From Thiocystis violacea (lineage in GTDB: Bacteria > Pseudomonadota > Gammaproteobacteria > Chromatiales > Chromatiaceae): a stretch of 64,000 bases of DNA. Under the pieces are notes generated by a model. It was not told where the DNA came from. It searched no databases and saw only the letters and a program-made list of their open reading frames with translations. The stretch spans positions 1-64,000 of the forward strand of contig NZ_NRRG01000016.1 in assembly GCF_016583575.1 (NCBI RefSeq). Direction: 5' to 3'. Both the position numbers and the translations under genes were made by a program. Below are positions 9,825-19,541 of this stretch, piece after piece (within the stretch, counting starts at the first letter, position 1; each line of letters begins with the position of its first letter).

Positions 9825-10904
9825 TCAGTCCGACGGACCGACGGACAGATGGGAATCCAGACCCGATCGACGCCAGAAACGGCGCGACTGTCGCGCGGAG
9901 ACCGAGAAGACCGCCCCCCCATGACAGGGATCCACCAGGGCCTGTTCGAGTCGACCCGCGCGGAGCCGTTCCTCAAGGATTCCGACCGCGGCCTCCAGTT
10001 CGGTCCAGGCGAGCGACCAGGTCGCCAGGTCGCGATCCAGCAAGGCCCGCCAGTGGCGATCCCAAAAGACCAGGGCCTGACCCTGTGTGGCCGCTGGAGC
10101 GGCGAGCCAGTCTCCCAAGGCGCGATGCGGTCGCGCGAGTAGGCGCGCCAGCCCGAGCATCAAGGGATGATCGCCGACCAGCGCGTCCGGCGGCGGACCA
10201 GGAACGCTTGGCATGGAGCCGCCACCCCAGGTCCAGATCCCGCTAATGGTCGGTCGCCTAGTGGATTCGCGCCGGCGATTGACCGGATGCGCATGGAAGA
10301 GCATCTGGGCCTCGTTGAGCAAGCGCATCCAGTCCCGCGCGGCCGGACCGCTCGGGAGATATTCGGCCATCGAGCGATACCGCGCCCGTGACAAGGGACA
10401 GCCTCGCACATCCAGGGGGCGTTCGAGACGGAGATACCAACGCCCAGGCGTCGGCGCGACGAGTCGGAGTCCATCCTCGGCGAAATGCCGGTTGAAGCTC
10501 TCCAGCAAGGCCTCAGCCTCGGCCCGGTCCGGCTCGATTCCCGGCCCCGCGTAGACCAGCAGACGATCGCGATCGGGGCGCAGATGCACCGGATCCGCGT
10601 GCATCCAGATCTCGTCGGGGGCGACCGCGTAGCCCTCGCCCAGCAGACAGATCGCGCCACTCGGCGGATCGCGATCCTCCGCCACGCCAAGCCCGAGGTC
10701 GCTCAGCACCGCCGCGACGGGATCCGGATGATCAAGGGGGGTGCGATCGGCCCTGGCCAGTAAACGGGCGATGGATGGGGCCTGAATGGCCGGCTCGGGC
10801 GGCGCCGGGATCGGTCCCAGCAACCCAGGGCAGACGAGAACCAGGGTCTCCGGAGACGATGAAGCGGCGGCTGGACCGGCGTCCCTTGGGACCGGACGGG
10901 ACAT
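9825..10904 (-). CDS. COG4255 / RpfE-type conserved protein
   Basis: A 359-residue protein that resembles the uncharacterised COG4255 family, sometimes annotated as an RpfE-type regulator or as phosphoglycerate-mutase-like. The recognisable piece is the tract around ISGIWTWGGGSMP, like the IWxWGGG motif of that family, with AARDWMRLLNEAQMLFHAHPVN just before it. No membrane segment or signal peptide is visible, so it is probably cytoplasmic. Its ATG overlaps the metZ stop by one base (TGATG), which suggests coupled translation as the last gene of the run. I do not know its function; in other bacteria family members often sit near recJ, which is not the case here. Confidence 0.65.
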   Translation of the reverse strand: MSRPVPRDAGPAAASSSPETLVLVCPGLLGPIPAPPEPAIQAPSIARLLARADRTPLDHPDPVAAVLSDLGLGVAEDRDPPSGAICLLGEGYAVAPDEIWMHADPVHLRPDRDRLLVYAGPGIEPDRAEAEALLESFNRHFAEDGLRLVAPTPGRWYLRLERPLDVRGCPLSRARYRSMAEYLPSGPAARDWMRLLNEAQMLFHAHPVNRRRESTRRPTISGIWTWGGGSMPSVPGPPPDALVGDHPLMLGLARLLARPHRALGDWLAAPAATQGQALVFWDRHWRALLDRDLATWSLAWTELEAAVGILEERLRAGRLEQALVDPCHGGAVFSVSARQSRRFWRRSGLDSHLSVGPSD

Positions 10905-12133
10905 CAGAGACCCGCCAGGCCCCGCGCCAGATCGGCCTGGATATCGACCGGATCCTCCAGACCTACCGCCACCCGCAGGAGGCCGTCGCCGATCCCGGCC
11001 GTGGTCCGCTCCTCGGGCGTCAGGCGGCCATGGGTCGTGGTCGCCGGATGGGTGATGGTGGTCTTGGTGTCACCCAGGTTGGCCGTGATGGAAATCAGGC
11101 GGGTGGCGTCGATCACCCGCCAGGCCGCCGCTTGGCCGCCCCGGACCTCGAAGGCGACGATGCCGCCGCCGGTACGCTGCTGCGTGCCGATCAGGTGGTA
11201 TTGAGGGTGAGCCGAGAGACCGGGGTAATGCACCCGCGCGACCATCGGCTGGGCGAGCAGCCAGTCGGCCAGCCCGGCCGCCGCGCGGGCATGGGCGAGC
11301 ATCCGCAGCTCCAGGGTCTCGAGTCCCTTGAGAAAAACCCAGGCATTGAAGGGACTCATGGTCGGACCCGCCGTGCGCAGGAATCCAAAGACTTCCTCGC
11401 CGACCGTTTTGCGATCGCCAACCACGGCGCCCCCCAGACAACGACCCTGACCGTCGAGATACTTGGTCGCCGAGTGGATGACGATATCGGCGCCCAGATC
11501 GAGTGGGCGCTGCAAGGCCGGCGTGCAGAAGCAATTGTCGACCACCAGCAGACACTGGTTGCGATGGGCGATTTCGGCTAGGCGACGCAGATCGACCATC
11601 TCGGTCAGCGGGTTCGACGGCGTCTCGCAGAACAGCAGACGGGTGCGCGCGTCGATGGCCGACTCCCAGGCGTCCAGATCGCTCAAGGGGACGTAGGCGG
11701 TCTCGATGCCGAGGCGCGCGAGGTACTTGTTGAACAGCATGGTGGTGCTGCCGAAGATGGCGCGCGAGGAGAGAATGCGCTCGCCGGTCTTCAGCAACCC
11801 CAGACAGACTGCCAGGATGGCCGCCATGCCCGAGGCGGTCGCCACGCAGGATGCGCCGCCCTCGAGCGCGGCTAGGCGCTCCTCGAAGGCGCGCACCGTG
11901 GGATTGGTGAAGCGCGAATAGATGTTGCCTTCCAGATCGCCGGCGAAGCGCGCCGCCGCCTCGGCGGCGTTGGCGAAGACGAAGCTGGAGGTGGTGAAGA
12001 TCGGCTCGCCATGCTCGCCCTCGCCGGTGCGACGATGGCCCACGCGGATGGCGCGCGTGGCGAATCCGAGCGGAGGGTCGAGGTCGCCGCCGGCCTCCTC
12101 GTCCATGGCATCAATCGGAGTTATGGAGGTCAA
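10904..12133 (-). CDS. metZ: O-succinylhomoserine sulfhydrylase
   Basis: A cytoplasmic PLP enzyme of the Cys/Met metabolism family that makes homocysteine from O-succinylhomoserine and sulfide. At 409 residues it has the family length. Visible motifs are [21 protein letters not shown], the ASGMAAI segment, [12 protein letters not shown] and the PLP-lysine motif [12 protein letters not shown]. The C-terminal half ends [21 protein letters not shown], typical of MetZ. The TTG start at 12133 is favoured because a perfect AAGGAG lies seven bases upstream; the alternative ATG at 12106 has no ribosome site. The TTG places the start 23 bases inside purF. The purF-metZ pairing is also seen in pseudomonads. 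Confidence 0.95.
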   Translation of the reverse strand: MTSITPIDAMDEEAGGDLDPPLGFATRAIRVGHRRTGEGEHGEPIFTTSSFVFANAAEAAARFAGDLEGNIYSRFTNPTVRAFEERLAALEGGASCVATASGMAAILAVCLGLLKTGERILSSRAIFGSTTMLFNKYLARLGIETAYVPLSDLDAWESAIDARTRLLFCETPSNPLTEMVDLRRLAEIAHRNQCLLVVDNCFCTPALQRPLDLGADIVIHSATKYLDGQGRCLGGAVVGDRKTVGEEVFGFLRTAGPTMSPFNAWVFLKGLETLELRMLAHARAAAGLADWLLAQPMVARVHYPGLSAHPQYHLIGTQQRTGGGIVAFEVRGGQAAAWRVIDATRLISITANLGDTKTTITHPATTTHGRLTPEERTTAGIGDGLLRVAVGLEDPVDIQADLARGLAGL

Positions 12134-13625
12134 TGGCGCTCTCCTTGTAAAAGGACTGGTCCGCCTTGGCGCCGTCGTTACGATTGGCCTCGAGCGCCCG
12201 GAGATATTCCGGCGTCACGTCGCCCGTCACATACTTTCCGTCGAAGACGGAGGTGTCGAAGCGATCCACATGCGACTTGCCCTTCTTCTGAACCGCCTCG
12301 ATCAGATCCTCGAGATCCTGATAGATGAGGCCATCGGCGCCCAACTCACGAGCCACCTCCTCTTCCGTGCGATTGAAGGCGATCAACTCGCTCGCGGCCG
12401 GCATGTCGATCCCGTAGACATTGGGGAAACGCACGGGCGGAGCGGCCGAGGCGAAATAGACCCGATGGGCGCCCGCGTCCCGCGCCATCTGGATGATCTG
12501 TTGCGAGGTGGTACCGCGCACGATCGAATCGTCCACCAGCAGCACGTTCTTCTTGCGGAATTCCAGATCGATCGCGTTCAGCTTCTGACGCACAGATTTC
12601 TTGCGCACCGTCTGTCCCGGCATGATGAAGGTACGGCCGATGTAACGGTTCTTGATGAAACCCTCGGCGTAGGCGATGCCCAGTTGCCCGGCCAGTTGCA
12701 AGGCCGCGGTACGGCTGGTGTCCGGCACCGGAATCACGACGTCGATGTCATGCCCGGACCACTCGCGCTTGATCTTGGCCGCCAGCTTCTTGCCCATCCG
12801 CGAGCGAGCCTTATGGACCGAGATATCGTCGATGATGGAGTCCGGACGCGCGAAATAGACGAACTCGAAGATACAGGGCGAGAGCACCGGCTGAGCGGCG
12901 CACTGATGGTTGTGGAGTTCACCGTCGACTGTAATCAGCACCGTCTCGCCCGGCGCGACATCCGCGATCAGATCGAACCCGCTGGTATCCAGCGCGACAC
13001 TCTCGGAGGCGATCATGTACTCCGCGCCCTCGGCGGTCACGCGACGTCCGTAAACCAGCGGGCGGATCCCGTTGGGATCGCGAAAGGCGAACACCCCGAA
13101 TCCAGGGATCATGGAGACGGCCGCGTATCCGCCCCGGCAGCGGCGGTGTACCCCGGCGACGGCCCGGAAGATGTCCTGCTCGTCGACCCTGGGCTTGCCC
13201 TGAATCTGGAGTTCATGGGCCAGGATGTTGAGCAGGATCTCGGAGTCGGATTCGGTATTGAGGTGACGCAGATCCTCGACGATCAGGTCGCGCTTGAGAT
13301 CCTCGGCATTGGTCAGATTGCCGTTGTGCGCGAGCACGATCCCGTAGGGCGAGTTCACGTAAAAGGGCTGCGCCTCGGCCGAGCTGGCCGCGCCCGCCGT
13401 GGGGTAGCGTACATGGCCGACCCCCATGGAACCCAGCAGACGGATCATGTGCTTGGTCTGGAAGACGTCGCGCGCCAGGCCGTTGTCCTTGCGCAGATGG
13501 AGCTTGTCACCCTGGCAGGTGACGATCCCGGCGGCATCCTGACCGCGATGCTGCAAGACTAGCAGGGCATCGTATAGAGACTGGTTGACTGAGCTCTTGC
13601 CGACGATTCCGACGATACCGCACAT
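12111..13625 (-). CDS. purF: Amidophosphoribosyltransferase
   Basis: Catalyses the first committed step of purine synthesis, making phosphoribosylamine from PRPP and glutamine. The 504-residue protein starts MCGIVGIVG; cysteine 2 becomes the N-terminal nucleophile after methionine removal, which fixes the ATG at 13625, with GAGG upstream. The Ntn glutaminase domain occupies about 1-235 ([28 protein letters not shown]) and the PRTase domain follows with the PRPP loop [17 protein letters not shown]. No propeptide precedes Cys2, as in the E. coli-type enzyme. It is followed by metZ and preceded by cvpA, the usual gammaproteobacterial order. Confidence 0.97.
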   Translation of the reverse strand: MCGIVGIVGKSSVNQSLYDALLVLQHRGQDAAGIVTCQGDKLHLRKDNGLARDVFQTKHMIRLLGSMGVGHVRYPTAGAASSAEAQPFYVNSPYGIVLAHNGNLTNAEDLKRDLIVEDLRHLNTESDSEILLNILAHELQIQGKPRVDEQDIFRAVAGVHRRCRGGYAAVSMIPGFGVFAFRDPNGIRPLVYGRRVTAEGAEYMIASESVALDTSGFDLIADVAPGETVLITVDGELHNHQCAAQPVLSPCIFEFVYFARPDSIIDDISVHKARSRMGKKLAAKIKREWSGHDIDVVIPVPDTSRTAALQLAGQLGIAYAEGFIKNRYIGRTFIMPGQTVRKKSVRQKLNAIDLEFRKKNVLLVDDSIVRGTTSQQIIQMARDAGAHRVYFASAAPPVRFPNVYGIDMPAASELIAFNRTEEEVARELGADGLIYQDLEDLIEAVQKKGKSHVDRFDTSVFDGKYVTGDVTPEYLRALEANRNDGAKADQSFYKESAIDLHNSD

Positions 13626-13682
13626 GAGAAGCCTCACCCGCTTTCCGACCGATGGTCAAAAGCAGAAGATTGGGGACCGGGC

Positions 13683-13712
13683 AGGTTAACCGAATGGGGC
13701 GACCGCCATCAA
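13683..13712 (-). promoter_or_regulatory. Possible sigma-70 promoter upstream of purF
   Basis: On the minus strand a TTGATG (13707-13712) and a TAACCT (13683-13688) are separated by 18 bases, about 60 bases before the purF start, in the 122-base gap after cvpA. The -10 is a weak match. No PurR-like operator was recognised. Confidence 0.3.
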
Positions 13713-13747
13713 GCCACGAAACCGTGACCGTCGTGCCGAATCCGGCG

Positions 13748-14239
13748 TTAAATCTGCTTCAGCCTGGTCTGAAGCTCGGGCGGAACCCTGTCGAGGAACC
13801 AACCGCCGATGGTCTGGAATTCACCGATGAGCGTCGATTCCCGCCACATGGGATCCGAGGGGATCGGCGTCAGCGCGACCAGGAAGACCGCCATGGCGAC
13901 CAGCAGGACACCGCGCGCGCCGCCGAAGGCGAATCCGAGCAGTCGATCGAGGCTCGTGAGTCCAACCTTGTCGACCACGGCGGTAAGCACCGCCGCCAGG
14001 ATGGCGCCCAAAACGAGCGTCAGCAGCACCAGACCGAGAAAGGCCACGGCGATTCTGACCGAGGGATCGGAGAGTTGCGAGACCAGGAGATTGGCCACCT
14101 CCTTGTGGAACAGCCAGGCGACCGCCAGTGCCAGGATCCAGGTCCCGAGCGACAGCACCTCGCGAATCAATCCACGCGCCACCCCGACCAACGCCGACAA
14201 GAGGATGATGGCCAGGATGGCGTAGTCGACCCAGTTCAT
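13748..14239 (-). CDS. cvpA: CvpA family inner-membrane protein
   Basis: A 163-residue inner-membrane protein with four hydrophobic stretches, near residues 5-20, 30-44, 63-88 and 105-125. The start MNWVDYAILAIILLSALVGV and the RGLIREVLSL segment are characteristic of CvpA, known in E. coli for colicin V production and linked in enterics to envelope or bile tolerance. In many gammaproteobacteria cvpA sits directly before purF, as here. The C-terminus ends in a short hydrophilic tail. The molecular function of the family is still unclear. Confidence 0.92.
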   Translation of the reverse strand: MNWVDYAILAIILLSALVGVARGLIREVLSLGTWILALAVAWLFHKEVANLLVSQLSDPSVRIAVAFLGLVLLTLVLGAILAAVLTAVVDKVGLTSLDRLLGFAFGGARGVLLVAMAVFLVALTPIPSDPMWRESTLIGEFQTIGGWFLDRVPPELQTRLKQI

Positions 14240-14282
14240 TCCGATTCCTTATGTTCGTCGTCAGCGATCGGTTTTCAGTGGA

Positions 14283-14296
14283 CGGCCCTTGGGCCG
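14283..14296. repeat. Short perfect palindrome upstream of cvpA
   Basis: CGGCCC (283-288) and GGGCCG (291-296, window coordinates 14283-14296) face each other with a two-base loop in the dedD-cvpA gap. A two-base loop is too tight for a good RNA hairpin, so it may be a protein-binding site or chance in G+C-rich DNA. Confidence 0.25.
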
Positions 14297-14361
14297 ATGG
14301 GATGACCTGGCGAATCCCGGCATGCCAACCCGATGGAGCCGCCGACGCGGGTTCCGATCTC

Positions 14362-14416
14362 TCATCCCGACCAGGGGGAAGACCGGGTCCAGGCCGCGGG
14401 ACTTGGGCCGGGATGA
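14362..14416 (-). terminator. Long stem-loop directly after dedD stop
   Basis: An 11-base arm at 14362-14372 pairs with 14406-14416 at 10 of 11 positions, enclosing 33 bases that are themselves G+C rich. It starts at the base after the dedD stop codon. There is no T-tract, so it could act as a partial terminator or protect the 3' end of a dedD transcript rather than end transcription fully. Confidence 0.35.
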
Positions 14417-15127
14417 CTAGGGATAGCGCTGGATCAGGGTATCCATTTTCTGTTTCTGGCGCAGCATGGTGGCGGTTCGCTCGGCATTGGCCCGATCGCT
14501 ATCGGGTCCGACCCGCACCCGGTAGTAGGTCTTGCCCCCGACCTGCGCCTTTTCCACGAACGCCGAGAAGCCGGATTGCTTGAGTTTGCCCACGAGTTTG
14601 TCCGCCGCCTCGGATGAACCAAGGCTGGAAACCTGCACGACCCAGGAGGGCATTCCGTCGTCCCGTGCCCGGGGCTCGGGAGCCGACTCTTTCTTCGGGG
14701 GTTGAGCTGGTTTGGGCGCTGGAGCCGGGGCCGGCCGCGCGACGGCGGGCGGTGCGGCGGTCCGCGGTCGGGTCGGGTCGGCTCCAACGACCGGCGAAGG
14801 GGGATTCGGGGTCGCGGCCTGCCCGAGTTGACCCGGCTCGCCCAGGAGTTCCTCGTCGATCTGCGCGAATTCCTCGTCCGGAGCCGGAGGCATCGGCGGC
14901 TCGCTCTCGGCCACCGGAAAAACGTCCTCGGTTTCCATCGGCTCCTCCACCAGTGGCGGCGGCGCATCGGGGTCGAAGGGATCCTGGAAATCGGGTTCGC
15001 TCGGGAGCGATCCCTGGACCTGGGGCGGCACCAGGGATTCATCCTCGAACAGCATCGGAACAAAGATCACGGCCAGGGCAACGATCACCACCGCCCCCGC
15101 CAAACGTTTCTTGGCTCCTTCTTGCAT
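14417..15127 (-). CDS. dedD: SPOR-domain cell-division protein, DedD-like
   Basis: A 236-residue membrane protein: a short cytoplasmic N-terminus (MQEGAKKRLAG), one membrane segment at about 11-27 (AVVIVALAVIFVPMLF), a long Pro/Glu-rich periplasmic linker and a C-terminal SPOR domain (about 160-236; WVVQVSSLGSSEAADKLVGK, then YYRVRVGP). SPOR domains bind glycan strands stripped of stem peptides at the division septum, and DedD helps septation. The FEDES stretch after the membrane segment is typical of the family. It lies between folC and cvpA, as in other gammaproteobacteria. Confidence 0.9.
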   Translation of the reverse strand: MQEGAKKRLAGAVVIVALAVIFVPMLFEDESLVPPQVQGSLPSEPDFQDPFDPDAPPPLVEEPMETEDVFPVAESEPPMPPAPDEEFAQIDEELLGEPGQLGQAATPNPPSPVVGADPTRPRTAAPPAVARPAPAPAPKPAQPPKKESAPEPRARDDGMPSWVVQVSSLGSSEAADKLVGKLKQSGFSAFVEKAQVGGKTYYRVRVGPDSDRANAERTATMLRQKQKMDTLIQRYP

Positions 15128-15208
15128 CGTTAATCACCCAGTGGCCGGACACCGCATCGGGTGCCCGCGCGTTGACGCCGGTAACGCCTCGGCATTGAGG
15201 CGCCGGCA

Positions 15209-15214
15209 AGTATA
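15209..15214 (-). promoter_or_regulatory. Possible -10 element upstream of dedD
   Basis: TATACT preceded by GGG lies in the 104-base folC-dedD gap on the minus strand. No convincing -35 is found at 16-18 bases. A closely similar GGGTATACT sits at 59687-59695. It could give separate expression of dedD-cvpA. Confidence 0.25.
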
Positions 15215-15231
15215 CCCTGTCCAGGATCGCA

Positions 15232-16503
15232 TCAGGTAACGGCGGGGTGCGCCATCGCCTCGGCGACCGTGGTGAAGGAACCCAGGAGGAGCAGGCAATC
15301 GCCGGGGTTCGAGGCCGCGAGCGCGGCGTCGATCGCCTGGGCGACGTCCGGGAAACGACCAGGCTCGGCCGATTGAAGCCGTGCGCTCAGTCGCTCGGCC
15401 AGGGATTCGACCGGCATGGCGCGCGCGTCCGCGCTGCGGGCGAGATACCAATCGCTCACATGGGGCAAGAGCGGATCGACGATGGACTCCGGCACCTTGT
15501 CCGACAGAACCGCGAGCACGGCCCGGACGCGACCGGGACAGGCGAAGGCACGTAGATTGGACGCCAGGGCCTGGGCCGCCTCGCCGTTGTGCGCCACGTC
15601 GAGGATCCAGGTCACAGGACCGGGAAGCACCTGGAAGCGTCCGGCCAGCCGCGCCCGCCGCAAGCCGAGGCGGATCGCATTGACCGGGATCGGCAGACGG
15701 TCGCGCAGGCTCGTCAAGGCCGCGATCGCCGCCGAGGCATTGTCCAGTTGGAACGGCCCGCGAAGCGCTGGAATGGGAAGGGCGAGCCGCTCCCCGGCCG
15801 GCCCCTTCCAGATCCAGCCCTCGCCCGTCGACGCCCGATCGAATTCATATCCGAGTTGAAGCGGGCGCGCTCCGATGCGGACCGCCTCGCGGCGCAGCGC
15901 CTCGGGCGCGTCGCGCTGGCCCAGGATCGCGGGACGTCCGGCCCGGAAGATTCCGGCCTTTTCGATGGCGATCGCGTCCAGGGTCTCGCCCAGCCAGTCG
16001 GTGTGATCCAACCCGATGGTCGTGACCACCGAGACATCCGCGTCCAGGAGGTTCACGGCGTCGAGCCGGCCGCCGAGACCGACCTCCAGCACCGCCAGGT
16101 CCGGGCCGGCGCGCGAGAAGATATCAAGGGCGGCGAGTGTTCCAAACTCGAAATAGGTCAGCGAGATCTCGTCACGCGCCTGGTCGACGCGCTCGAACGC
16201 CTCGCACAGCGCCGCGTCGGACACCGGCTCGCCCCCAAGTCGGACCCGTTCGTTGTAACGCCGCAGATGGGGAGAGGTATAGCTGGCACAGCGGTATCCG
16301 GCCGCCAGCACCATCGCCTCGATCATGGCGACGCTCGATCCCTTGCCGTTGGTGCCGCCGACGCTGATGATCGGGAGGGTGAATGAGGCCGGACCCAGCC
16401 TGGCCCAGACGGCGGCCACCCGCTCCAGACCCAGCTCCATGCGCTTCGGATGCAGGCCGGTCTGCCAGTCCAGCCAGCCCTCCAGGGTGTCGAATCGTGC
16501 CAC
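15232..16503 (-). CDS. folC: Bifunctional dihydrofolate synthase/folylpolyglutamate synthase
   Basis: A cytoplasmic Mur-ligase-family enzyme that adds glutamate to dihydropteroate and folates using ATP. The 423-residue length fits. Visible are the P-loop region SVGGTNGKGSSVAMIEAM, the SPHLRRYNERVRLGG segment, the LEVGLGGRLDAVNLLDADV motif, IGLDHTDWLGETLDAIAIEKAGI and, near the C-terminus, WILDVAHNGEAAQAL. The start is GTG at 16503 with a poor ribosome site, 20 bases after the accD stop. The accD-folC-dedD-cvpA-purF order is conserved widely in gammaproteobacteria. Confidence 0.96.
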   Translation of the reverse strand: MARFDTLEGWLDWQTGLHPKRMELGLERVAAVWARLGPASFTLPIISVGGTNGKGSSVAMIEAMVLAAGYRCASYTSPHLRRYNERVRLGGEPVSDAALCEAFERVDQARDEISLTYFEFGTLAALDIFSRAGPDLAVLEVGLGGRLDAVNLLDADVSVVTTIGLDHTDWLGETLDAIAIEKAGIFRAGRPAILGQRDAPEALRREAVRIGARPLQLGYEFDRASTGEGWIWKGPAGERLALPIPALRGPFQLDNASAAIAALTSLRDRLPIPVNAIRLGLRRARLAGRFQVLPGPVTWILDVAHNGEAAQALASNLRAFACPGRVRAVLAVLSDKVPESIVDPLLPHVSDWYLARSADARAMPVESLAERLSARLQSAEPGRFPDVAQAIDAALAASNPGDCLLLLGSFTTVAEAMAHPAVT

Positions 16504-16523
16504 GCCGGTCGCTCGATCGGAAC

Positions 16524-17468
16524 TCAGACCGGTACCACGGTGCGACAGTAACGCGGACGGTGGGCGAGGATGGCCAGCAGATCCGCGATGCGTTCGCGCA
16601 GGTCGCGACGATCGATGATCATGTCCAGCGCGCCCTTATCCATCAGGAACTCGCTGCGCTGGAAACCCTCGGGCAGCTTCTCGTGCACCGTCTGCTCGAT
16701 AACCCTGGGTCCGGCGAACCCGATCAGCGCGTTCGGCTCGGCGATGTTGATGTCGCCCAGCATCGCCAGACTCGCCGAGACGCCACCCATGGTCGGATCC
16801 GTCATCACGGAGACGAACGGCAGCGAGCGCTCGCGCATGCGGGCGAGCGCCGCGCTGGTCTTGGCCATCTGCATCAGCGAGAAGAGACTCTCCTGCATGC
16901 GCGCGCCGCCGCTCGCGGAGAAGCAGACGTAGGGCGAATCCTGCTCCAGCGCCGCGTCGACACCCCGCACGAAGCGCTCGCCGACCACCGAGCCCATGGA
17001 GCCGCCCATGAAGCCGAACTCGAAGGCCGAGGCCACGATCGGGACGTCCTTGAGTCGACCGCGCATCACGATCAACGCCTCCTTCTCGGAGGACTGCTTC
17101 TGCGCCTGAATGAGGCGATCCTTGTATTTCTTCAGATCCTTGAATTTGAGTGGATCCAATGATTCCAGGTCGCCGCCGATCTCTTCGCGGCCCTCGGGGT
17201 CGAGAAAGGCGTCGAGCCGCCGGCGTGCGCAGAGACGACTGTGATGGCTGCACTTGGGGCAGACCTCGAGGTTACGCTCCAACTCGGCGCGATAGAGGAT
17301 CGCGTGGCAGCCCGGACACTTGGCCCAGACGCCTTCCGGGACCGCGCGCTTGGTGCTGGCCTCGATGCGAATGCGGCTTGGGATGAGCTTCTCGAACCAG
17401 CTCATGCCCTTGTCCATGGCCTGCTTGACCGTGGCGCCCGCCGGAGGTTTCGATTTGGGTGGATTCAT
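16524..17468 (-). CDS. accD: Acetyl-CoA carboxylase carboxyltransferase subunit beta
   Basis: The 314-residue beta subunit of the carboxyltransferase that makes malonyl-CoA for fatty acid synthesis, working with AccA. The N-terminal zinc ribbon is CPGC...CPKC with 15 residues between the pairs. Crotonase-fold motifs follow: [25 protein letters not shown] and [18 protein letters not shown]. The ATG at 17468 follows the trpA stop by 13 bases and has GACGAGG upstream. The first residues are Pro/Lys rich ([16 protein letters not shown]), slightly longer than in E. coli. Confidence 0.96.
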   Translation of the reverse strand: MNPPKSKPPAGATVKQAMDKGMSWFEKLIPSRIRIEASTKRAVPEGVWAKCPGCHAILYRAELERNLEVCPKCSHHSRLCARRRLDAFLDPEGREEIGGDLESLDPLKFKDLKKYKDRLIQAQKQSSEKEALIVMRGRLKDVPIVASAFEFGFMGGSMGSVVGERFVRGVDAALEQDSPYVCFSASGGARMQESLFSLMQMAKTSAALARMRERSLPFVSVMTDPTMGGVSASLAMLGDINIAEPNALIGFAGPRVIEQTVHEKLPEGFQRSEFLMDKGALDMIIDRRDLRERIADLLAILAHRPRYCRTVVPV

Positions 17469-17481
17469 CGGTGCCTCGTCT

Positions 17482-18294
17482 TCAAACGCTGGCCGCGTCG
17501 ATCGCGGTCCGGAGCCCTGCGAGGAAATCGGCGATCTCCCCTGGAATCCGCTCGGGTGTCGCGGCCAGCGACTCGATCCGGCCAACGATGGCGCTGCCGA
17601 CGATCACGGCGTCGGCGACCCCGGCGACCCGAGCCGCCGTCTCGGCGTCCTTGATGCCGAAACCAACACCGACCGGCAACGAAATGATGGACTTGATGGC
17701 GGCGACATGCTCGGCAACATCCGTCGCGTCGAGATTTCCGGCACCCGTCACGCCCTTGACCGAAACGTAATAGACGAACCCGGAGGCCACCTCACCGATC
17801 CGTGCGATCCGCGCCTCGGTCGAGGTCGGAGCGAGCAGATAGACCAGATCCAGCCCATGGGCCTTCATGGTCGTCACCAGCTCGTGCCCTTCTTCCGGGG
17901 GCACGTCGACGATGAGCGCGCCATCGACGCCGGCCGCCTGGGCCTGTTCGGAGAAATCGGCGTAGCCCATGACCTCGATGGGATTGAGATAGCCCATGAG
18001 GACCACTGGCGTCTCCGGGTCACGTTCGCGAAAGTCGCGCACCATCGCCAGCACATGGGTAAGACTGACCCCATTGGCCAGCGCCCGCTCGGTCGCCCGC
18101 TGGATCACCGGACCGTCGGCCATGGGATCGGAGAAGGGCACGCCCAACTCGATGATGTCCGCCCCGGCCGCGACCATGGCATGCATCAGCGCCACCGTGG
18201 TCTCGGGCTTGGGATCGCCCGCCGTGACGAAGGGCACCAGCGCGGTGCGTCCGCGCGCCTTCAGTTGTTCGAAACGCTTGGCGATGCGGCTCAT
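17482..18294 (-). CDS. trpA: Tryptophan synthase alpha subunit
   Basis: A 270-residue TIM-barrel lyase that releases indole from indole-3-glycerol phosphate and channels it to TrpB. Conserved elements include [11 protein letters not shown], the catalytic glutamate in [16 protein letters not shown] and the loop [12 protein letters not shown]. It overlaps the trpB stop by four bases (ATGA), which points to translational coupling and balanced alpha/beta synthesis. Confidence 0.97.
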   Translation of the reverse strand: MSRIAKRFEQLKARGRTALVPFVTAGDPKPETTVALMHAMVAAGADIIELGVPFSDPMADGPVIQRATERALANGVSLTHVLAMVRDFRERDPETPVVLMGYLNPIEVMGYADFSEQAQAAGVDGALIVDVPPEEGHELVTTMKAHGLDLVYLLAPTSTEARIARIGEVASGFVYYVSVKGVTGAGNLDATDVAEHVAAIKSIISLPVGVGFGIKDAETAARVAGVADAVIVGSAIVGRIESLAATPERIPGEIADFLAGLRTAIDAASV

Positions 18295-19541
18295 AGGACC
18301 AACCCGTCGTGACGCGCGACCGTGTGCATGTCCTTGTCCCCCCGGCCGGAGAGATTGACCAGGAGGCTCTGGTCGGGGCGCATGGTCGGCGCGAGCTTAT
18401 GTGCGTAGGCGAGCGCGTGGCTCGATTCCAGGGCCGGGATGATGCCCTCGGTCCGGGTCAGATGATGGAAGGCGGCCAGCGCCTCGTCGTCGGTGACGGC
18501 GTCGTAATGGGCGCGTCCGCTGTCCTTCAGCCAGGCGTGCTCCGGGCCGACGCCCGGATAGTCGAGGCCGGCCGAGATCGAGTGGGTCTCGATAATCTGG
18601 CCGTTGGCATCCTCCATCAGATAGGTGCGGTTCCCATGCAGCACGCCCGGCCGACCGGCCGTCAGTGGCGCGGCATGATGACCGGTCGCGATCCCCTCGC
18701 CCGCCGCCTCAATGCCGTGGATGGCGACCTCGCGATCCTCGATGAAGGGATAGAAGAGTCCGATGGCGTTGGAGCCGCCGCCGACGCAGGCGATCAGGGC
18801 GTCGGGCAGGCGTCCGGTGCGCTCCAGGATCTGGGCGCGCGCCTCGCGGCCGATCACGGTCTGGAAATCGCGCACCATCATGGGATAGGGGTGCGGACCG
18901 GCGACAGTCCCGATGATGTAGAAGGTGTTGTCGACGTTGGTCACCCAGTCGCGCATCGCCTCGTTCAGCGCATCCTTGAGTGTGCGCGAACCGGAGGTGA
19001 CGGGAACGACGCGGGCGCCGAGCAAACGCATGCGGTAGACATTGGCCTCCTGCCGGGCGACATCGACCTCGCCCATGTAGACGACGCACTCCAGTCCCAG
19101 GCGGGCGGCGACCGTCGCGCTCGCCACGCCATGCTGACCGGCGCCGGTCTCGGCGATGATGCGGGTCTTGCCCATGCGCCGCGCCAGCAGTGCCTGACCG
19201 ATGGTGTTGTTGACCTTGTGCGCGCCGGTGTGGTTGAGATCCTCGCGCTTGAGATAGATCTGGGCTCCGCCCAGCTCGCGGCTCCAGCGCTCCGCGTGAT
19301 AAAGCGGCGAGGGACGGCCGACGTAATCGCGCAGATCGGCGTCCATCTCGGCCTGGAAGGCGGGATCGGCCTTGCAGCGCTCGTAGGCCAGGCGCAGTTC
19401 CTCCAGCGGGTGCATCAGGGTCTCGGGGACGAACATCCCGCCATAAGGCCCGAAGTGACCCGCCGCGTCCGGCAGATCGTAGGTCGCCGTCCGACCCGGC
19501 TCCAGGCGCTCGGCCTGTCTGTTATCGGCGTTGATCGCCAT
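18291..19541 (-). CDS. trpB: Tryptophan synthase beta subunit
   Basis: A PLP enzyme that condenses indole with serine. The 416-residue protein carries the PLP-lysine motif in [17 protein letters not shown], the [11 protein letters not shown] segment and the GGGSNAIG phosphate loop. The ATG at 19541 (MAINADN) is chosen because AAGGGG lies eight bases upstream; the longer reading from 19565 would overlap trpF more and lacks a site. The start still lies 20 bases inside trpF. An N-terminal tail before [14 protein letters not shown] is slightly longer than in E. coli. Confidence 0.96.
   Translation of the reverse strand: MAINADNRQAERLEPGRTATYDLPDAAGHFGPYGGMFVPETLMHPLEELRLAYERCKADPAFQAEMDADLRDYVGRPSPLYHAERWSRELGGAQIYLKREDLNHTGAHKVNNTIGQALLARRMGKTRIIAETGAGQHGVASATVAARLGLECVVYMGEVDVARQEANVYRMRLLGARVVPVTSGSRTLKDALNEAMRDWVTNVDNTFYIIGTVAGPHPYPMMVRDFQTVIGREARAQILERTGRLPDALIACVGGGSNAIGLFYPFIEDREVAIHGIEAAGEGIATGHHAAPLTAGRPGVLHGNRTYLMEDANGQIIETHSISAGLDYPGVGPEHAWLKDSGRAHYDAVTDDEALAAFHHLTRTEGIIPALESSHALAYAHKLAPTMRPDQSLLVNLSGRGDKDMHTVARHDGLVL

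Noticed and set aside
10775-11581. Plus-strand open frame opposite metZ and the COG4255 gene
   Set aside because: Antisense to strongly conserved metZ sequence and without homology.
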